Below, piece after piece: positions 12,103-23,350 of a stretch of DNA of 64,000 nucleotides (the stretch's first letter is position 1; every line of letters begins with the position of its first letter). Position numbers and translations under genes: made by a program. Source of the DNA: Marthasterias glacialis (Eukaryota > Echinodermata > Asteroidea > Forcipulatida > Asteriidae); assembly GCA_911728455.2 (NCBI GenBank), contig OU452229.1, forward strand, positions 16,459,903 through 16,523,902. Reading direction: 5' to 3'. The notes beneath the pieces were generated by a model that searched no databases, was not told where the DNA came from, and saw only the letters and a list, made by a program, of their open reading frames with translations.

Positions 12103-12274
12103 TTGATTGAAGACTACATAACACCAACCCGTGCTAATGACAACCACCGCCGTCCAAATATAAATGTCATTCATAAAGACGTGTTGGTTCACACCTTGAG
12201 GGTTAGACTAGTCATCACCAAGACCATCAATCACTCCATAATGAATCTATGTACACCAGACTAAATTGATTAAT
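12103..12274. promoter_or_regulatory. Clustered Hox/PBC-type sites in intron
   Basis: ATCAATCA at 12226-12233 (TGATTGAT on the minus strand) and TGATTAAT at 12267-12274 both match the Hox-Pbx consensus TGATTNAT. A weaker TTGATTGA lies near 12103. They sit 570-740 bp upstream of exon 2 and could be auto- or cross-regulatory sites. The motif is short, so chance remains possible. Confidence 0.3.
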
Positions 12275-12840
12275 GCTAACGGGTACTCCAATGATATTAG
12301 TCGCGTTTCGAGTCAGTAGTATTACACTTGGCCCTCAGTTCCAGTACAGGAATGATGGGGATATTATTATGTGGAGTTACTGAAGGTGTACAGCTTAATG
12401 ATCGACCTTTTTTTTATCAACGTCTTCAAGTACGAAGAGAAGGAGCGTCAAAATTCCAAGGAGGCAAGGAGGAATAGCGCCTCGTAGTTGACCTCGCTTA
12501 TGAGAAATCACGACTTTTGAAATATTACAACGACTGCTATCTCTTTGTCATTCTAACTCAATTGTCGAATACTAAAAGCATCAGTTATACATGTATGTAG
12601 TGAAACTATAAAATGTATTTCGATGTCGTCCAAATTGGAGCTATTTAATATTTATCAGTGAAGCTACGGTTATAGAGTTCCAAGTGCGTATCTCTTGGCA
12701 TAAGGGTTTGGAATATAAAAAAAATAAAAATAAAAATAAATAAAGGGGAAACAAAATATATACTCAATTTACATTTTTCCTACCGCCCAACCTTTTCATG
12801 ACCATGCTTTTAACTGTTTGTATTATTTTATTTGACTGTG

Positions 12841-12855
12841 CAGGGACGGTCACAG
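12841..12855 (+). other. Tandem splice acceptors 12 nt apart at Hox7 exon 2
   Basis: A CAG ends at 12843 and a second CAG ends at 12855. Both leave GG as the first exon bases and both keep the frame. The first gives the linker [10 protein letters not shown]; the second removes four residues and gives VT-G-MDV. The first has the T-rich tract directly upstream, so it is the likelier default. Confidence 0.5.
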
Positions 12856-13169
12856 GGATGGACGTTGGTCGGAAGCGGTGTCGCCAGACCTACACCCGAT
12901 ACCAGACTCTGGAACTGGAGAAGGAGTTCCACTATAACCGATACCTCACAAGGAGAAGACGAATCGAGCTGTCACATCAACTCGGACTCACTGAGAGACA
13001 GATTAAAATATGGTTCCAGAACAGGCGGATGAAGTACAAGAAAGAGAACAAGAAGGACGCCGGGGTGATGGAGGATGGGAAAGACGTATCTGACGGGGAC
13101 GTAGGGAGCGCGACGACCCTCCCCGGGACTGAGGACAGTGGGTGTGGTCACGAGGGAAAGGACAAATGA
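12844..13169 (+). CDS. Hox7: Hox7-type homeobox protein, exon 2 with complete homeodomain
   Basis: Second and last coding exon. Joining to 4611 makes Gly169 (G|GG). The spliced protein is 276 residues, ending at the TGA at 13167-13169. The homeodomain is residues 178-237 (12870-13049), 60 residues with no indel. It has the helix 3 core [15 protein letters not shown] with Q50 and N51. Position 4 is Cys, 22 is Tyr and 56 is Tyr, and helix 2 reads [13 protein letters not shown]. This combination fits my recollection of echinoderm Hox7; Hox5/6 normally have MKWKKE and Ubx/abd-A types MKLKKE. The linker from hexapeptide to homeodomain is 12 residues. The 39-residue tail is acidic and Gly/Asp-rich. 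Identity as a Hox gene is certain from sequence; the paralogue number is inference. Confidence 0.92.
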
Positions 13170-13694
13170 TCAAATCAGTCGGGTTCATTTTGACTTGATT
13201 TGTCTCTAGAAAGAGGCTTGTTTAAATCCCTGTCATTCTACCTCAGCATGGGGTGGTCTTCAGATTTTACTACAAGGAAGACAGTATAGCTGCATCAGTA
13301 CTAACTTTACACTCTTTAAGATTGCCAGGCATGAATGACTAGTGCCAATCCACAACCCCAGCGTTGCCGGTATTACCAGCATGTGACTCGACAGGAACAT
13401 TTTTTTTACTATGAAGTCAATGTGTTAAATTACTTGAATTCATTGCCGATGTGTAACCATCCATTGCTTGAAAGTTTTGCTCCGTTTTGGGCCGTTTCTA
13501 AGTCTAGTATAGCCATAGGCCTACAGTCGTGTAGACATCCATTACTATACGCAGCCACGTTTGTTATCCCATAAAAATCCACTGGTCCAATTGTTGGGGT
13601 AAGAAGTGGAATAGTCTGGCTCTTGATGTATCAGAAAACAACGTGTACAATAATTACTGCTGCACAATGAATGTGATGTATATTTGAAAAAAAA

Positions 13695-13840
13695 AGAAGG
13701 TTTGCACGGTGTAGATCATAAGAGGTAACTATTTTGTAGTAAACTTGCGGGTACAACCATGTGTATATCTGTTTTTGGGAGGAGTTTTGGCTCTGAAAAC
13801 AGCCGTTGTTATGAGTCTGACGAAGATAGCGAACGGGCTG
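13695..13840 (-). mobile_element. Penelope-like repeat fragment with stem-loop
   Basis: On the minus strand it reads GGCTGTTTTCAGAGCC (13789-13804), then CAAAACTCCTCCCAAAAACA and ACCCGCAAGTTTAC. It shares about 38 bp with the fragment at 43861-43940. The hairpin has one mismatch against the copy at 43894-43909. Confidence 0.5.
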
Positions 13841-16066
13841 CAATTTTTTTCTGCAGTCATAAATTACCATCCTCGAAAAAAAAAGTTTTTTTTTTTTAAG
13901 GATTCCCTTTTTTGAATCGATTAAAAAAAACAAAAAACATTGAAAATCAATACGACAGTGGCAATTTCGGACTGCAGAAAAAAATAAAGCGAACGGACTT
14001 TTGTGTTGCTGTATTAAACTGTTGATTTTAAGTTTTAAAAGATTCGCTCTGAAAAGGCAACTCGTTTATAAGAGATGTTGGAAACAAGTACAGCACAAGA
14101 AGTGGTCAATCTTAGCAAGGCCACTCAAGGTACGCGGTAAACCAAGAAGATCGATCAAAATTCGTGCCGCATTGCTCATCAAGAACTCACGCTGTCACTG
14201 AATTATAAACACAAACCAGTCATTTCAAAAAAACAAAAAACAAATACAAACATTTATACTACTAAATTTCTCCTCGTCCGTTCTAGACTAACTACAAATC
14301 ATGGAAAGCGCCATATATACCCTACATGGTACTTGTTTATTATCAAGTTAACGTAATGATCATCGGAACGTTCATTTTGTAGCGTTTCACAGGACGGAAA
14401 ACAGCGTTTTCATCTCCAAAGATTGTTCTCCCCAACCCCTTGTTAAAAACTTCAAATCGGCAGTTTGTAGGTAAAAAATGGTGACATAGTTTTCATCACC
14501 TTTTGAGGACTTATCTAGAAAAAAAAAAAAAAAAAAGTGTACGACCAAACCTGTGTTGGTTCTAGTTTATGAGGTCTGAGTGGTTACCGGTAGTGAACTT
14601 GAATGCTAATCCAGAAAATGATTGAAAAAACACAATTGTGGTGTCGATAATTTCGTACGTCAATTTTTTCAAAGATTTGCATAAATTGTTTGCCCAAACC
14701 CTTGAGATCATTATGACTGGAAAAGAGCCCGAGGCTCAATTTTCACATTAATGATGTTATTTTTGATATGTTCAGTTTCACTCGATGGGAGCATCCTCCT
14801 CCCCCTAATTCCCAAAGTCCGGGACGTGAGGACGATGAGACAGCCGGTCGAGCCATACCCCTCTTGACCGGACCATCGCAGCTGTCGACGGGTGATGTCG
14901 GACTAAAAAGATCCGCCCATCTCCCGTAGAGGTCGAGAGAGCTGTTTGTTTCGGTCCCCTTTGTCGGTGCACGTAGCAGCTGCCTATGAGTTATTAAAAA
15001 AGAAAAAGAAAAAAAAAAACGTGTTGTCATCCGCGTATTGACAAATAACAACACGGTATTTTGTTATTTATGTCACCTGACGAAGAAGGACGTGATTAAC
15101 CAGCAACATATGCGCTTTGGTTAATCGGGAATGAGTGAGAATATTTGATTACAATCTGTCAAATTTAACTTCCAATACATATCCGGGAATTTCACCTTCA
15201 AATTGTTATTTTCAACCCTATGTGAACTGTTCAACTATTAGACTCGTCGGTAAGTGAGACAGGGGGCAAATGTGTTAAAGGCCTCCAGCTAGATATGAAA
15301 AGGATACAGGAAAAATGTGTCAGTTTGGAGATAAAAATTGAAAACAGACACTGAAATTAAAATTAACGTTGATTTAAAATGCGGCATTCAGCTAACAATT
15401 TGAAAATATGTCACCCTGGTATAAATCAATCATCCGCAAACCTATACTTAATCAAAAAGTAACGTTTATGATCGATGTTGCCTTTAGTACTTGTATTGTT
15501 TGACCTTAAAATCTCATCAAAATTCTCCGAAAAAAAACAAAAAAAAAACACCCCTGGTTCTGGCTGTTTTTTTGCCGATGGGTTTTAAAAAGGGGGCAAG
15601 TATGCTGGAGCCAGGCATGCCGATTTGACCGAGTCCAGAGGTTGGTGGTGATGATCTCTTTATATGCTGCTAGATTATGTGGGATTCACCGGGATAGATT
15701 GTAGTTTCTCAAGATAGTGTGGAATGGGGGTTGGTGGGTGGGGTTGTCTGCAGGAAATAGCGCTTTGCAAAAAATAAATAAAATAAAAATAAATAATAAT
15801 GATAATACAATTTAAATAAATCCCGTGGATTTTACGTGCTTTTGAGTACTTAAAATTTGAACTGTTTACCAACTATGGAAATCCCTTTGAAATGTCTTTG
15901 AAGTGGGATTAATTTACGTACTGTATTGTATTTAATTTAATTACTGGAACATTCCTTTGAAAAAGGTGTAAATGAATTATTTGTGGGTGTTTCTATTATA
16001 CGCTTTCTATCTTCGTTTTAAGGTTGTATATTATCTGCATTTGTGTCGTCGTAAAGTTTAATTGTT

Positions 16067-16083
16067 TGTAAATACTGTAAATA
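16067..16083 (+). promoter_or_regulatory. Two Pumilio response element-like sites
   Basis: TGTAAATA occurs twice with a one-base gap, matching UGUANAUA, about 75 nt upstream of the AATAAA at 16156. In a 3' UTR such sites bind Pumilio proteins and control mRNA stability and translation. They matter only if this DNA is transcribed as the Hox 3' UTR. Confidence 0.35.
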
Positions 16084-16185
16084 TTGTATCAGCGATTTTG
16101 GTCCTACGTTGTCTTTCTAATATTATGTGGCTAAAGTGGCGATTAAATATCGAGAAATAAAGCAAACTCTAAAAGAAAGCTCGTT

Positions 16186-16680
16186 GTATTTCATAATTTG
16201 TGCGTTCCATGTCAAGGGTCTGTACAACCATCAGGTTATAGTTTTAACACCCAGTAGAAATTACAAGAAATTAAGGGCCAACTCATCATGCTGTTTTTCC
16301 TAGCCACCCATATGCTTATTAAAAGTATGGTAATTAGGAATCAAGAAAACCTTTTTTTTGACTCGCCGTTTTAGAGAACACGTGTAATATTTTTTTTTGT
16401 AAATTACGTACCGTTTCAATAATTATTTTTAATGTTCCGGTGAAGTTTAACGGGGCATGGATGGTTTGAAAAAAAAGGTTAACCCCCGAGAATTTTATTC
16501 TCCGACAAGTAATAAGAAGAAATGGATTTATATAAAAATGAAATTAAAATCATTTGGAAAGTTTGGTCCTTGTATGGTAATAGTAAGTTACGTTAAAGAA
16601 AAATTACGTAAAAATTTAGTTACTGTCATCGAAGGCTTCCCTTTTTTCAAGCAACCCGATACTGTTTTTCCGAGCCACCC
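16186..16680. other. Intergenic DNA, nothing recognised
   Basis: A/T-rich. The 81-codon frame at 16457-16702 is Lys-rich and without motif. Confidence 0.45.
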
Positions 16681-16695
16681 ACATCTCAATACGGA

Positions 16696-16790
16696 CCAGT
16701 GACGTAACTGGGGGGGGGGGCACGCCCCCCAATTGATGTCCGTTCCCGCCGGGTGCCCCCCTCCCCCCATTTGAAATATGGACTGTTGAG
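16696..16790. mobile_element. Possible DNA-transposon terminus or remnant
   Basis: A CCAGTGACGTAACT word is followed by a G-run, CACG and a C-run, then GCCGGGTGCCCCCC. Such G-run termini are common in animal hAT-like remnants, but no partner terminus or target duplication is visible here. Confidence 0.3.
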
Positions 16791-16799
16791 ATTTCACAT

Positions 16800-19700
16800 T
16801 ACCACAGTAAAATGTTACATTTTGTAAGCTTTTATGAAGTCATTTCAATGTTTTTTTTTTGTAAATCATTTTTCTGTTTACACGCAGACAGTGTTGTTTT
16901 TTTCCCCTCCACGTCAGATTATCTTAAAACAAAATTAGTAAACAGCACACCAAGAGCACTGACAAGGGTCTTCTCCCGGTTGGTTTTTTTGATTGGTTGT
17001 CTGATTCGGTCTTGTCAAGACTGACAACTCGTGACCTCCCTCAACTACATTTTTCCACAGTTGATGACCATAACAAGTGCATAAACTTCGGAAAGGGAGC
17101 ATCCAACTAGACTTTCGTCTTTGCTCTTGGTCTTCATATCTTTCTAGATCCCATCTTGCCCCAAATCAGTCTTCTTACTCTTGTTTCAGTCTAAAATATT
17201 ATGGTCCTTTGTGACACAACATGTGGTATTGCCAATAAGAATGTCCGACCTTTTTTTATTTTTTTTATTTTCATATCGTGTTGCCACAGGAGATAGGTCC
17301 CTGATTCCACGGTGGTTGATATGAGTTTGCCCGGACTCCGAAGAGTATTGGGCGGGGTTATTTTGATAAATCAACGATGCGAACATACAGTTACACCCCC
17401 TATATAGGGCAGTCATCGAACATACACAAACAAGTACATTGGATTCAAGGTTATAATATTGGAGCCTAGCAAACAGTTGGCTGATTCTGTCCTACCGACC
17501 CCCCCCCTCCTTTTCACCCCGTTCAGTTGCAGTGTCCTCTTGATAGACGGAAAAGGGTTCAACAAGTGAATAAGAGAGATGGTTAGCTGTTCCTTGAACA
17601 CCCGAAATTATTCTGTTTTATTTGACACACATTTATCATACTGCTGTCGTTGCAAAAAAAAAAAAAGATAGTACTTCAGTTGTCGCTACATAACGAAATC
17701 AGAATTGATTTGAAGACAGCTAAATGCATAACGGTATGAAAGGACATCGTACTTGAATAATGACAACACTACAGGCATAATCCCATTCACCTTAACATAC
17801 GTTTCTACATACTGGTGCATAAACGAACTTTACCAGTTGTTTTAGTTCAATTATTTCTTGAAACAATCAATTACTGATTTCACCACCTGTTTTTTTTTTT
17901 TTTTTTTAACATTCCGAAACCTTATGAACATTTTTTTTTTAAATATCTAAATTACTTATATTTCTACCTCCATGCTATTATTAATTCCGTAGTTTATTTT
18001 ATCTCAACTGGTTTATGTATCCGGCTGGAGAATCATGGACAAGGTGAACAAATAATTCAATAACAAACAAATGAAAACATTTATTTTTTATAAAATTGTG
18101 GCAGAACTTGAACGAATGAAATCACCAAACAGCTGGATATAACAAAAAATCCACAAGGAAATTTTGCGACGTCAAAACCAACTGTAATTGTGACACCTTC
18201 AGAACGCGGCTGTGGTCTCTTATCTCGGGTCTAAAGTTTCTACAATATTGAACTTGACACATGAAAGACGCATTCTGTGATGGATGTGTGTTTGCACTAA
18301 GCATGTTCAGCCAATACGATTATCATTGTCAATATTGCCACAGCCCTCATAGAGTTCGAAATCTTGCTTTGTAACCCTCCGCCCCACACACAGAGCTCAC
18401 CGCAGATAATTACCAAGATTCCTAGTTTACGTACTGCTTTATTCTTGTGTCTGATTGTGGCGGTGGCTTTTGAAGTAGTTGTTGGACCCACTCTGCTTGG
18501 GATTACTCCCTGAACAAAAAAAACCCTCGCCGTGAGTAGAGAGGACAACATGGTGGGATGATTGTTGGTGGGATACCCCCTAGTCTAACCCCCGTTGTTG
18601 GGGCTAAGCCCTTGTTGACAGCGGTAATACCAATGTTATACAAACCTGCCCGCTATTGTAATTGTCGTGGCTGACTTCAATCTGGGTAAATCCACACCGG
18701 GTTTGTTACCATCAATGACGTTTTGGGAACGGACGCCAGCTGGACAATGGAGGCAGCCTAGGCATTAGATACGGGTTTTTGCTCTGAAACAAGCTGGAGG
18801 TATTTATAATGTGACATGGAGAAGACGTCTAGCCCTGCTGGCTGAGGACCCCCCCCCCAGCCCTGTCCCCAATAACAACTTAAGACCCATAATATTCACC
18901 GATGCGTCATATATAATGCGCAGTGATTAGATTGTCAAATCAAGTCAAACTGTTGTCGTCTTATACAGGTGCCGAAGTGTCTACAGGACCACGCAGTCCC
19001 ACAGACATCCCATTTAATTTTGTATACGCTGCTCAAGGTGCCTTTTCTTCCACAGATTTGTTTAAATTTCATTCCTGCATAATTTGAATTAGCAAACCAT
19101 CGTGTTGAGAATAATATAGCTTGCAATTTTTACAAATTTTGGTATAGGCCCATGATATAGTCCTAACTACCGATTCGATGATAAGTTTGCTGCACTTATC
19201 AGGAAGGGAAAAAAAAGTTACACCTCTAGTTTTGCTAGAGGACATTGTTATGATTTGATTTGATTTGATTCCGATAAAAACAAAAACAAAACAAAAAACA
19301 GCATGATACATGGCGGGGAACAATACCAAAACGATAGACAGTACAAAATAGAGAAATACTACATAGATAAATTAGAAATTGTATTGTATTATTGTATGTT
19401 ATGCTGAAAACCATTTCGTAATCAAATATAACAGTAATAGCTTTTAGTTTGAGGTAAGTCAAATAAAATATTTTTAATCCACCCAACGCTTCGAGACGGA
19501 AACAAAAATGTGCTGTTTGTTTTGTAAGACGTCTGTGCACTTTCACAAAACCATGCGTGTATATTTCGCTGCAATCGAAAAAGCAACTTTGAACCTGGGC
19601 TGTCTTCGAAATGTTGATCTTTCGATTTGACTGTATTTCAGTTGCCAATACTTCTCTGGAGGACAGGTGCACTGGTATGAACTTGATAAGGAGTTGCTTT

Positions 19701-20500
19701 AAGATTGAAACTAAACAAATTTGCTTCAATGAAACCCAGTTATGTACTGTCATTAAGCAAGACTAAAAATATATTCAAATGTTGAATAAACATCACTGAC
19801 ATGAATCTCATCTTCGGTTACTCCTGCAGAAGTTTGACTGATGCAAACCCGTTACGAAGTCTTGTATAATTTATTTTGTTCTTTTACTGTTGTTTACTTG
19901 AAGAACAGCTTACCAGATTCGTTAAAATCTGTACCCATGCCCTTTCTCTATGCCCAGTCCTACCCTTTTCACAATCAATTACCCTAGAAGGTTATGCCGG
20001 TGGAACCCAAGAAATGTTTTCTTCCATTTCGATAATCGAAAATGTTCTCTGAAGATGTTTACCGTGACGAGAATGAAAATGAAAGACGGCACCCTTTGAT
20101 GTCTCACATTGTTGGTGGTCTTATCTTACAAAAGGATGACAATACCGTTTCCTTCAAAGAATGAAACAGAATGGAGTAGATTCTCCGATCTTCACCAGTT
20201 GGATTAATTAGGAATAGGATTGCTATGAAGGCGGTCTGCCATAGGGACTGGGAGATAGGAATGAAAGTAAATCGAGTAGTAGTAGTATGAATAAATAAAA
20301 ACAAAAAATAATAATAATCGGATATCGATGAGACAATTGTTTTTGCATGAACGGTGATTTCCCCCCATTTAAAGCACCAGCTCAACATTGGTAAGAAGAA
20401 AAACATGAATGTTCACAGATTTACATATACCTTGCATGGTATAAAGATAATGATGGTAGACAAATTTCCTTGAAATACTTCTGCCTGAAGTGTTATCGTT
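16800..20500. other. Intergenic DNA without supported genes
   Basis: Mostly unique-looking A/T-rich sequence with T-tracts (17890-17908, 17932-17940) and C-tracts (17500-17507, 18849-18857). The longest frame without simple repeats is minus 19235-19753 (172 codons). It is Ile/Phe/Cys-rich and has no domain I can name. Confidence 0.5.
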
Positions 20501-20508
20501 TTTAAATA

Positions 20509-20610
20509 ATAAATGAAATAAGATCCAAAATTAGTTTTGGTCTCAGTGAGACCAAAACTCTGCCTATAGGAATGCATACACAAATGCTGAGTGCACCTTT
20601 CTTTGGACTT
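20509..20610. repeat. Dispersed repeat family 1, copy 1, with a 25-bp palindrome
   Basis: Shares AATGAAATAAGATCCAAAAT and CTCTGCCTA with 40319-40425. The centre (20534-20558) is GTTTTGGTCTCA, G, then its exact inverse, a perfect dyad with a 1-nt centre. Confidence 0.65.
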
Positions 20611-20729
20611 TGAAATTTAAGTGGAAGAAACGGAAACGCTGGATCCATTTTCCTCGGATTTCTCATCATTCAAAACAAAATCATAAACTTTAGTTTGGAC
20701 TATTTAGAGATACCTGTTTAGTTTAGTGC

Positions 20730-20885
20730 TTCAAAGTTTACTGCTAAGCAAAAACAAGCAGGATACCAGTCAAATATTGTACATGTGACATGCTATTTTG
20801 ACTGGTGACCTTAGTCTGGTAAGCATCATTTTGTTTGTGCTTAGCTACTTTTTGTGCTTAAGCAGTTCTATGAAATTAGACCCTG
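20730..20885 (-). repeat. Dispersed repeat family 2, copy 1
   Basis: On the minus strand it aligns imperfectly with 40017-40205. Shared words include CATAGAACTG against CATAAAGCTG, the ACCAGTCAAA block and TTGCTTAGCA-type ends. It has internal inverted symmetry around CCAGTCAAA and TTTGACTGG. Confidence 0.5.
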
Positions 20886-21500
20886 ATTGTAAAATCAATT
20901 GAAGGATCAAACGCGTACAGAGAATTTAATAATGGGAAAGCTTTAAATGTTGAATTTATTTATGAGTTAACTTTTCGATAATCAGATGCCATTCTGTTCT
21001 AACTAAACAACACCGACGGAAAAAAAGTAACAACACAAGTTCGATAAATTAGTCTACAAACCTCTTCGTGTACCAACGGGTTGGTTTGACATTAATGATA
21101 CATTTCACAGATAATTAAGAATAACTCAGGCCTGTTAAACGATTTTTGGTTTCATTATTAATGAGGCATTTACTTCAATTCAATTGAGGAAAAAACATAA
21201 AATAAAACAAAAACAAAAACAAAAATCACCGATGTTAAATAAACTTCCGTTGCATTATCTTTTTTTTTTTAACAGATAAGATTGTCATTTGAGTTTGCAA
21301 TTTCCCTAGCTTACTTTTTTTTTTTTGACAACTCAGCATGTCGACTTTTCTTTACCAACTCCACCAAAACAAGCTCTTTTCGATGCGTACCCGCATAAAG
21401 GTACATGCTAACTGAACGTTAAATGTCTCAATATTGGTCAGCGAGTCCAAATTGTGCAGTGCCAGCACAATAGCTGGTTCCGCTTATATGACCACGTGAT
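20886..21500. other. Intergenic DNA, nothing recognised
   Basis: A/T-rich with short A- and T-tracts near 21190-21325. Confidence 0.45.
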
Positions 21501-21509
21501 ACGTTATGT

Positions 21510-21975
21510 CTACGAACCTGTCGTTTCGATGTAATTGCCAATAGTTCTCACTCCAATAGTTTGTTCATGCGGAAAAACTGAAAATTGAGCGGGAATTTTC
21601 CCCGTAAATATTTCATTCCCGGGGGACGGGGAATATAATTTGTGCATGTTTATGGCACTAATTGTTCGATGTGATAATGCAAAGAAGAGGCGGTCCACAG
21701 ATGTGCGTTTACAGGGAAGAGTGGCGACTTTCCGAGACTTGCGCCGTGCACCAACCGAAGCAGCCGCCCGTAATGTACCGTGAAATGTCCGCCGGCGGGT
21801 TGGTAACGACTCGCTCAAGCTCTACATGTCCCCGGAGATCAATCGAAATATTGATCTGCCCTCGCAAAAAATGGGAATACATGCGAAGCGTACTTTTAAG
21901 GCATTTAACAACGAGGCTCGTTGTGGCTCGCAGGGGATTTAACAGGGAAGTCAAAGAATGCAATGATCTGTGAAA
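21510..21975. other. G/C-richer unassigned block
   Basis: About 460 bp with higher G+C, CpG words and long overlapping frames on both strands (21510-21818 -, 21662-21973 +, 21709-21963 -). Frames open on both strands with no motif suggest composition rather than coding. It could be a conserved regulatory block. Confidence 0.25.
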
Positions 21976-22489
21976 AAGGCAGGTTTTTTACAGAACTTTT
22001 TTTGAACTTGATGGATACCCGCAATCTCTCCTAACTAACAATTGTACATCGCCGCCTTTTTTGAGAGAGATAATAACATCAATATTTCTCTAGCTCGGTT
22101 TTGTCATGGTAATCCGGTATTTGACTAGTTCTTTTAAACCAGACGTTCCTGCTCTGGGGACGGGGTTTGAGTAAAGACAGTCTCGGTTCCAATTTATAAA
22201 ACCAAAGAGCATTAAATTGACTCTGAACATGCGCATACATCTGGTTTGCTGCTTCTTTCAAATCAAGCAGAACATTGTGTGGAATACTATCATTGTTGTT
22301 CCAATGACGGTCTTCGTTAAGTATTGGGATCAACGTGTTGCAATTTGTAAATTTAATACAAAATGGCCCTGTCACTCTTCCATTTAATCCGATGTAATCA
22401 AAACAAGACCAGAAGGAAAACATAGTCTGGTGCCTTTTGTTGGAATCCGTATTGATGAAAATTGCGCACAAACGATACGTCCAAAGGCA

Positions 22490-22680
22490 TTGGGATCATG
22501 TTGGCTTAGTGGTTTCTTTCCCTGCCTTTCAGGTATGTGGACCCCGGGTAGAATCCCACCCCGGACCGGAGCCTTGCTTGTATAGATTTGGATTTTCAGA
22601 CCCCAACCTGATTGCAAGAGGTTTTCCGGCATTTTGTTTTCTTTCCTCCCACATCTGAAACTGAACATTCCTTCAGCGTC
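22490..22680 (+). mobile_element. tRNA-derived SINE, SURF-like
   Basis: Begins with a tRNA-like head (TTGGCTTAGTGG as A box, near 22501) and a degenerate B box (GGGTAGAATCCC, near 22547). CACCCCGG and a unique body ending in TCCCACATCTGAAACTGAAC follow. This layout fits echinoderm tRNA SINEs; the family name is from memory. The decayed B box suggests an old copy. Confidence 0.55.
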
Positions 22681-23260
22681 TTCTATTCATCCTGTTATTA
22701 TTAGTGCTTGCGCTATTGGGTGGGTAATGAACAAAAGATAAATAAAACATGCTGAAAATGTATCATGGGTGGAGCTGTAGATTGTGGTTCTGACATGTTT
22801 TGACCGTTCAAGATAGCATCGCGTATAAAAGAGTTTTGCAAATTAGCACAATATAAATGCGTTTTAGTGCTCTGGTAGTACCTAGCAATTAGGTGACTAA
22901 TGGAGAGAGCACAGATACGGAACTCGTATTCGTAGAACGACAGAGAAAAAAAGCACACACAAAAAAAAAACAACAACAAAAAACAGTACACTATAAATTT
23001 CACATTCTTGAAAATTGTGCAAAAATGAAGGCTATGTGGAAGATTTTTCCTCAAAGCCAAAATGAGACGAAATGCAGTCCAAACAAGTTCGCTTATTTAA
23101 AAACTCAAGATTGAGTGCACGCGAAGTGACTTGTTGATAGACTGCACAGAAGAAGACTACGAAATCAGAGTCGGTCCAGGGACCACACGAAATAGAGACA
23201 AAGCATAATTTAATGGGCCCAGAAAATGAGGGAGAATCTGAAGATAAACAGAAAAAGGTT
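22681..23260. other. Intergenic DNA with A-rich tracts
   Basis: No gene seen. It has an A/C-rich stretch at 22945-22985. Confidence 0.45.
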
Positions 23261-23261
23261 A

Positions 23262-23350
23262 AGCAGCTAAAGGGATTACAGAGGCTTAAAGGGATTACAG
23301 AGGCTTAAAGGGATTACAGAGGCTTAAAGGGATTACAGAGGGCTAAAGAG
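23262..23350. repeat. 19-bp tandem repeat, about 4 units
   Basis: The unit GGCTTAAAGGGATTACAGA is repeated with little divergence in the middle copies and decayed ends, so the expansion is recent. Confidence 0.9.

Larger units (their letters stand above)
4612..12843 (+). other. Hox7 intron, 8232 bp
   Basis: Single intron between the hexapeptide and homeodomain exons, a common position in Hox genes. The donor is GTATGT at 4612. The acceptor is CAG at 12841-12843 after a T-rich tract. I see no further coding exon inside. Open frames up to 104 codons (for example 9990-10304 +) have no recognisable motif. The intron holds A/T microsatellites, one foldback element (11630-11797), a 21-nt sequence shared with a site 42 kb away (9223-9243), a CRE-like palindrome (11257-11268) and paired Hox/PBC-type sites near exon 2. 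Confidence 0.85.
13170..16185 (+). other. Candidate Hox7 3' UTR ending at AATAAA 16156
   Basis: No coding frame is recognised after the stop at 13169. The most convincing poly(A) signal is AATAAA at 16156-16161, followed by a T/G-rich stretch near 16180. Two exact Pumilio-type sites TGTAAATA lie at 16067-16074 and 16076-16083. Earlier AATAAA words (for example 13983-13988 and those in the A-rich stretch near 15770-15820) could end shorter transcripts. A repeat fragment (13695-13840, minus) lies inside. The UTR extent is inference and needs transcript data. Confidence 0.35.

Noticed and set aside
19235..19753. 172-codon minus-strand frame, the longest not due to simple repeats apart from the Hox exon and a 213-codon one at 57415
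   Set aside because: Phe/Ile/Cys-rich, no domain, and A/T-rich DNA of this size can give such a frame by chance.
22079..22471. 130-codon minus-strand frame
   Set aside because: No recognised motif and it abuts a SINE; a decayed repeat or chance is likelier.
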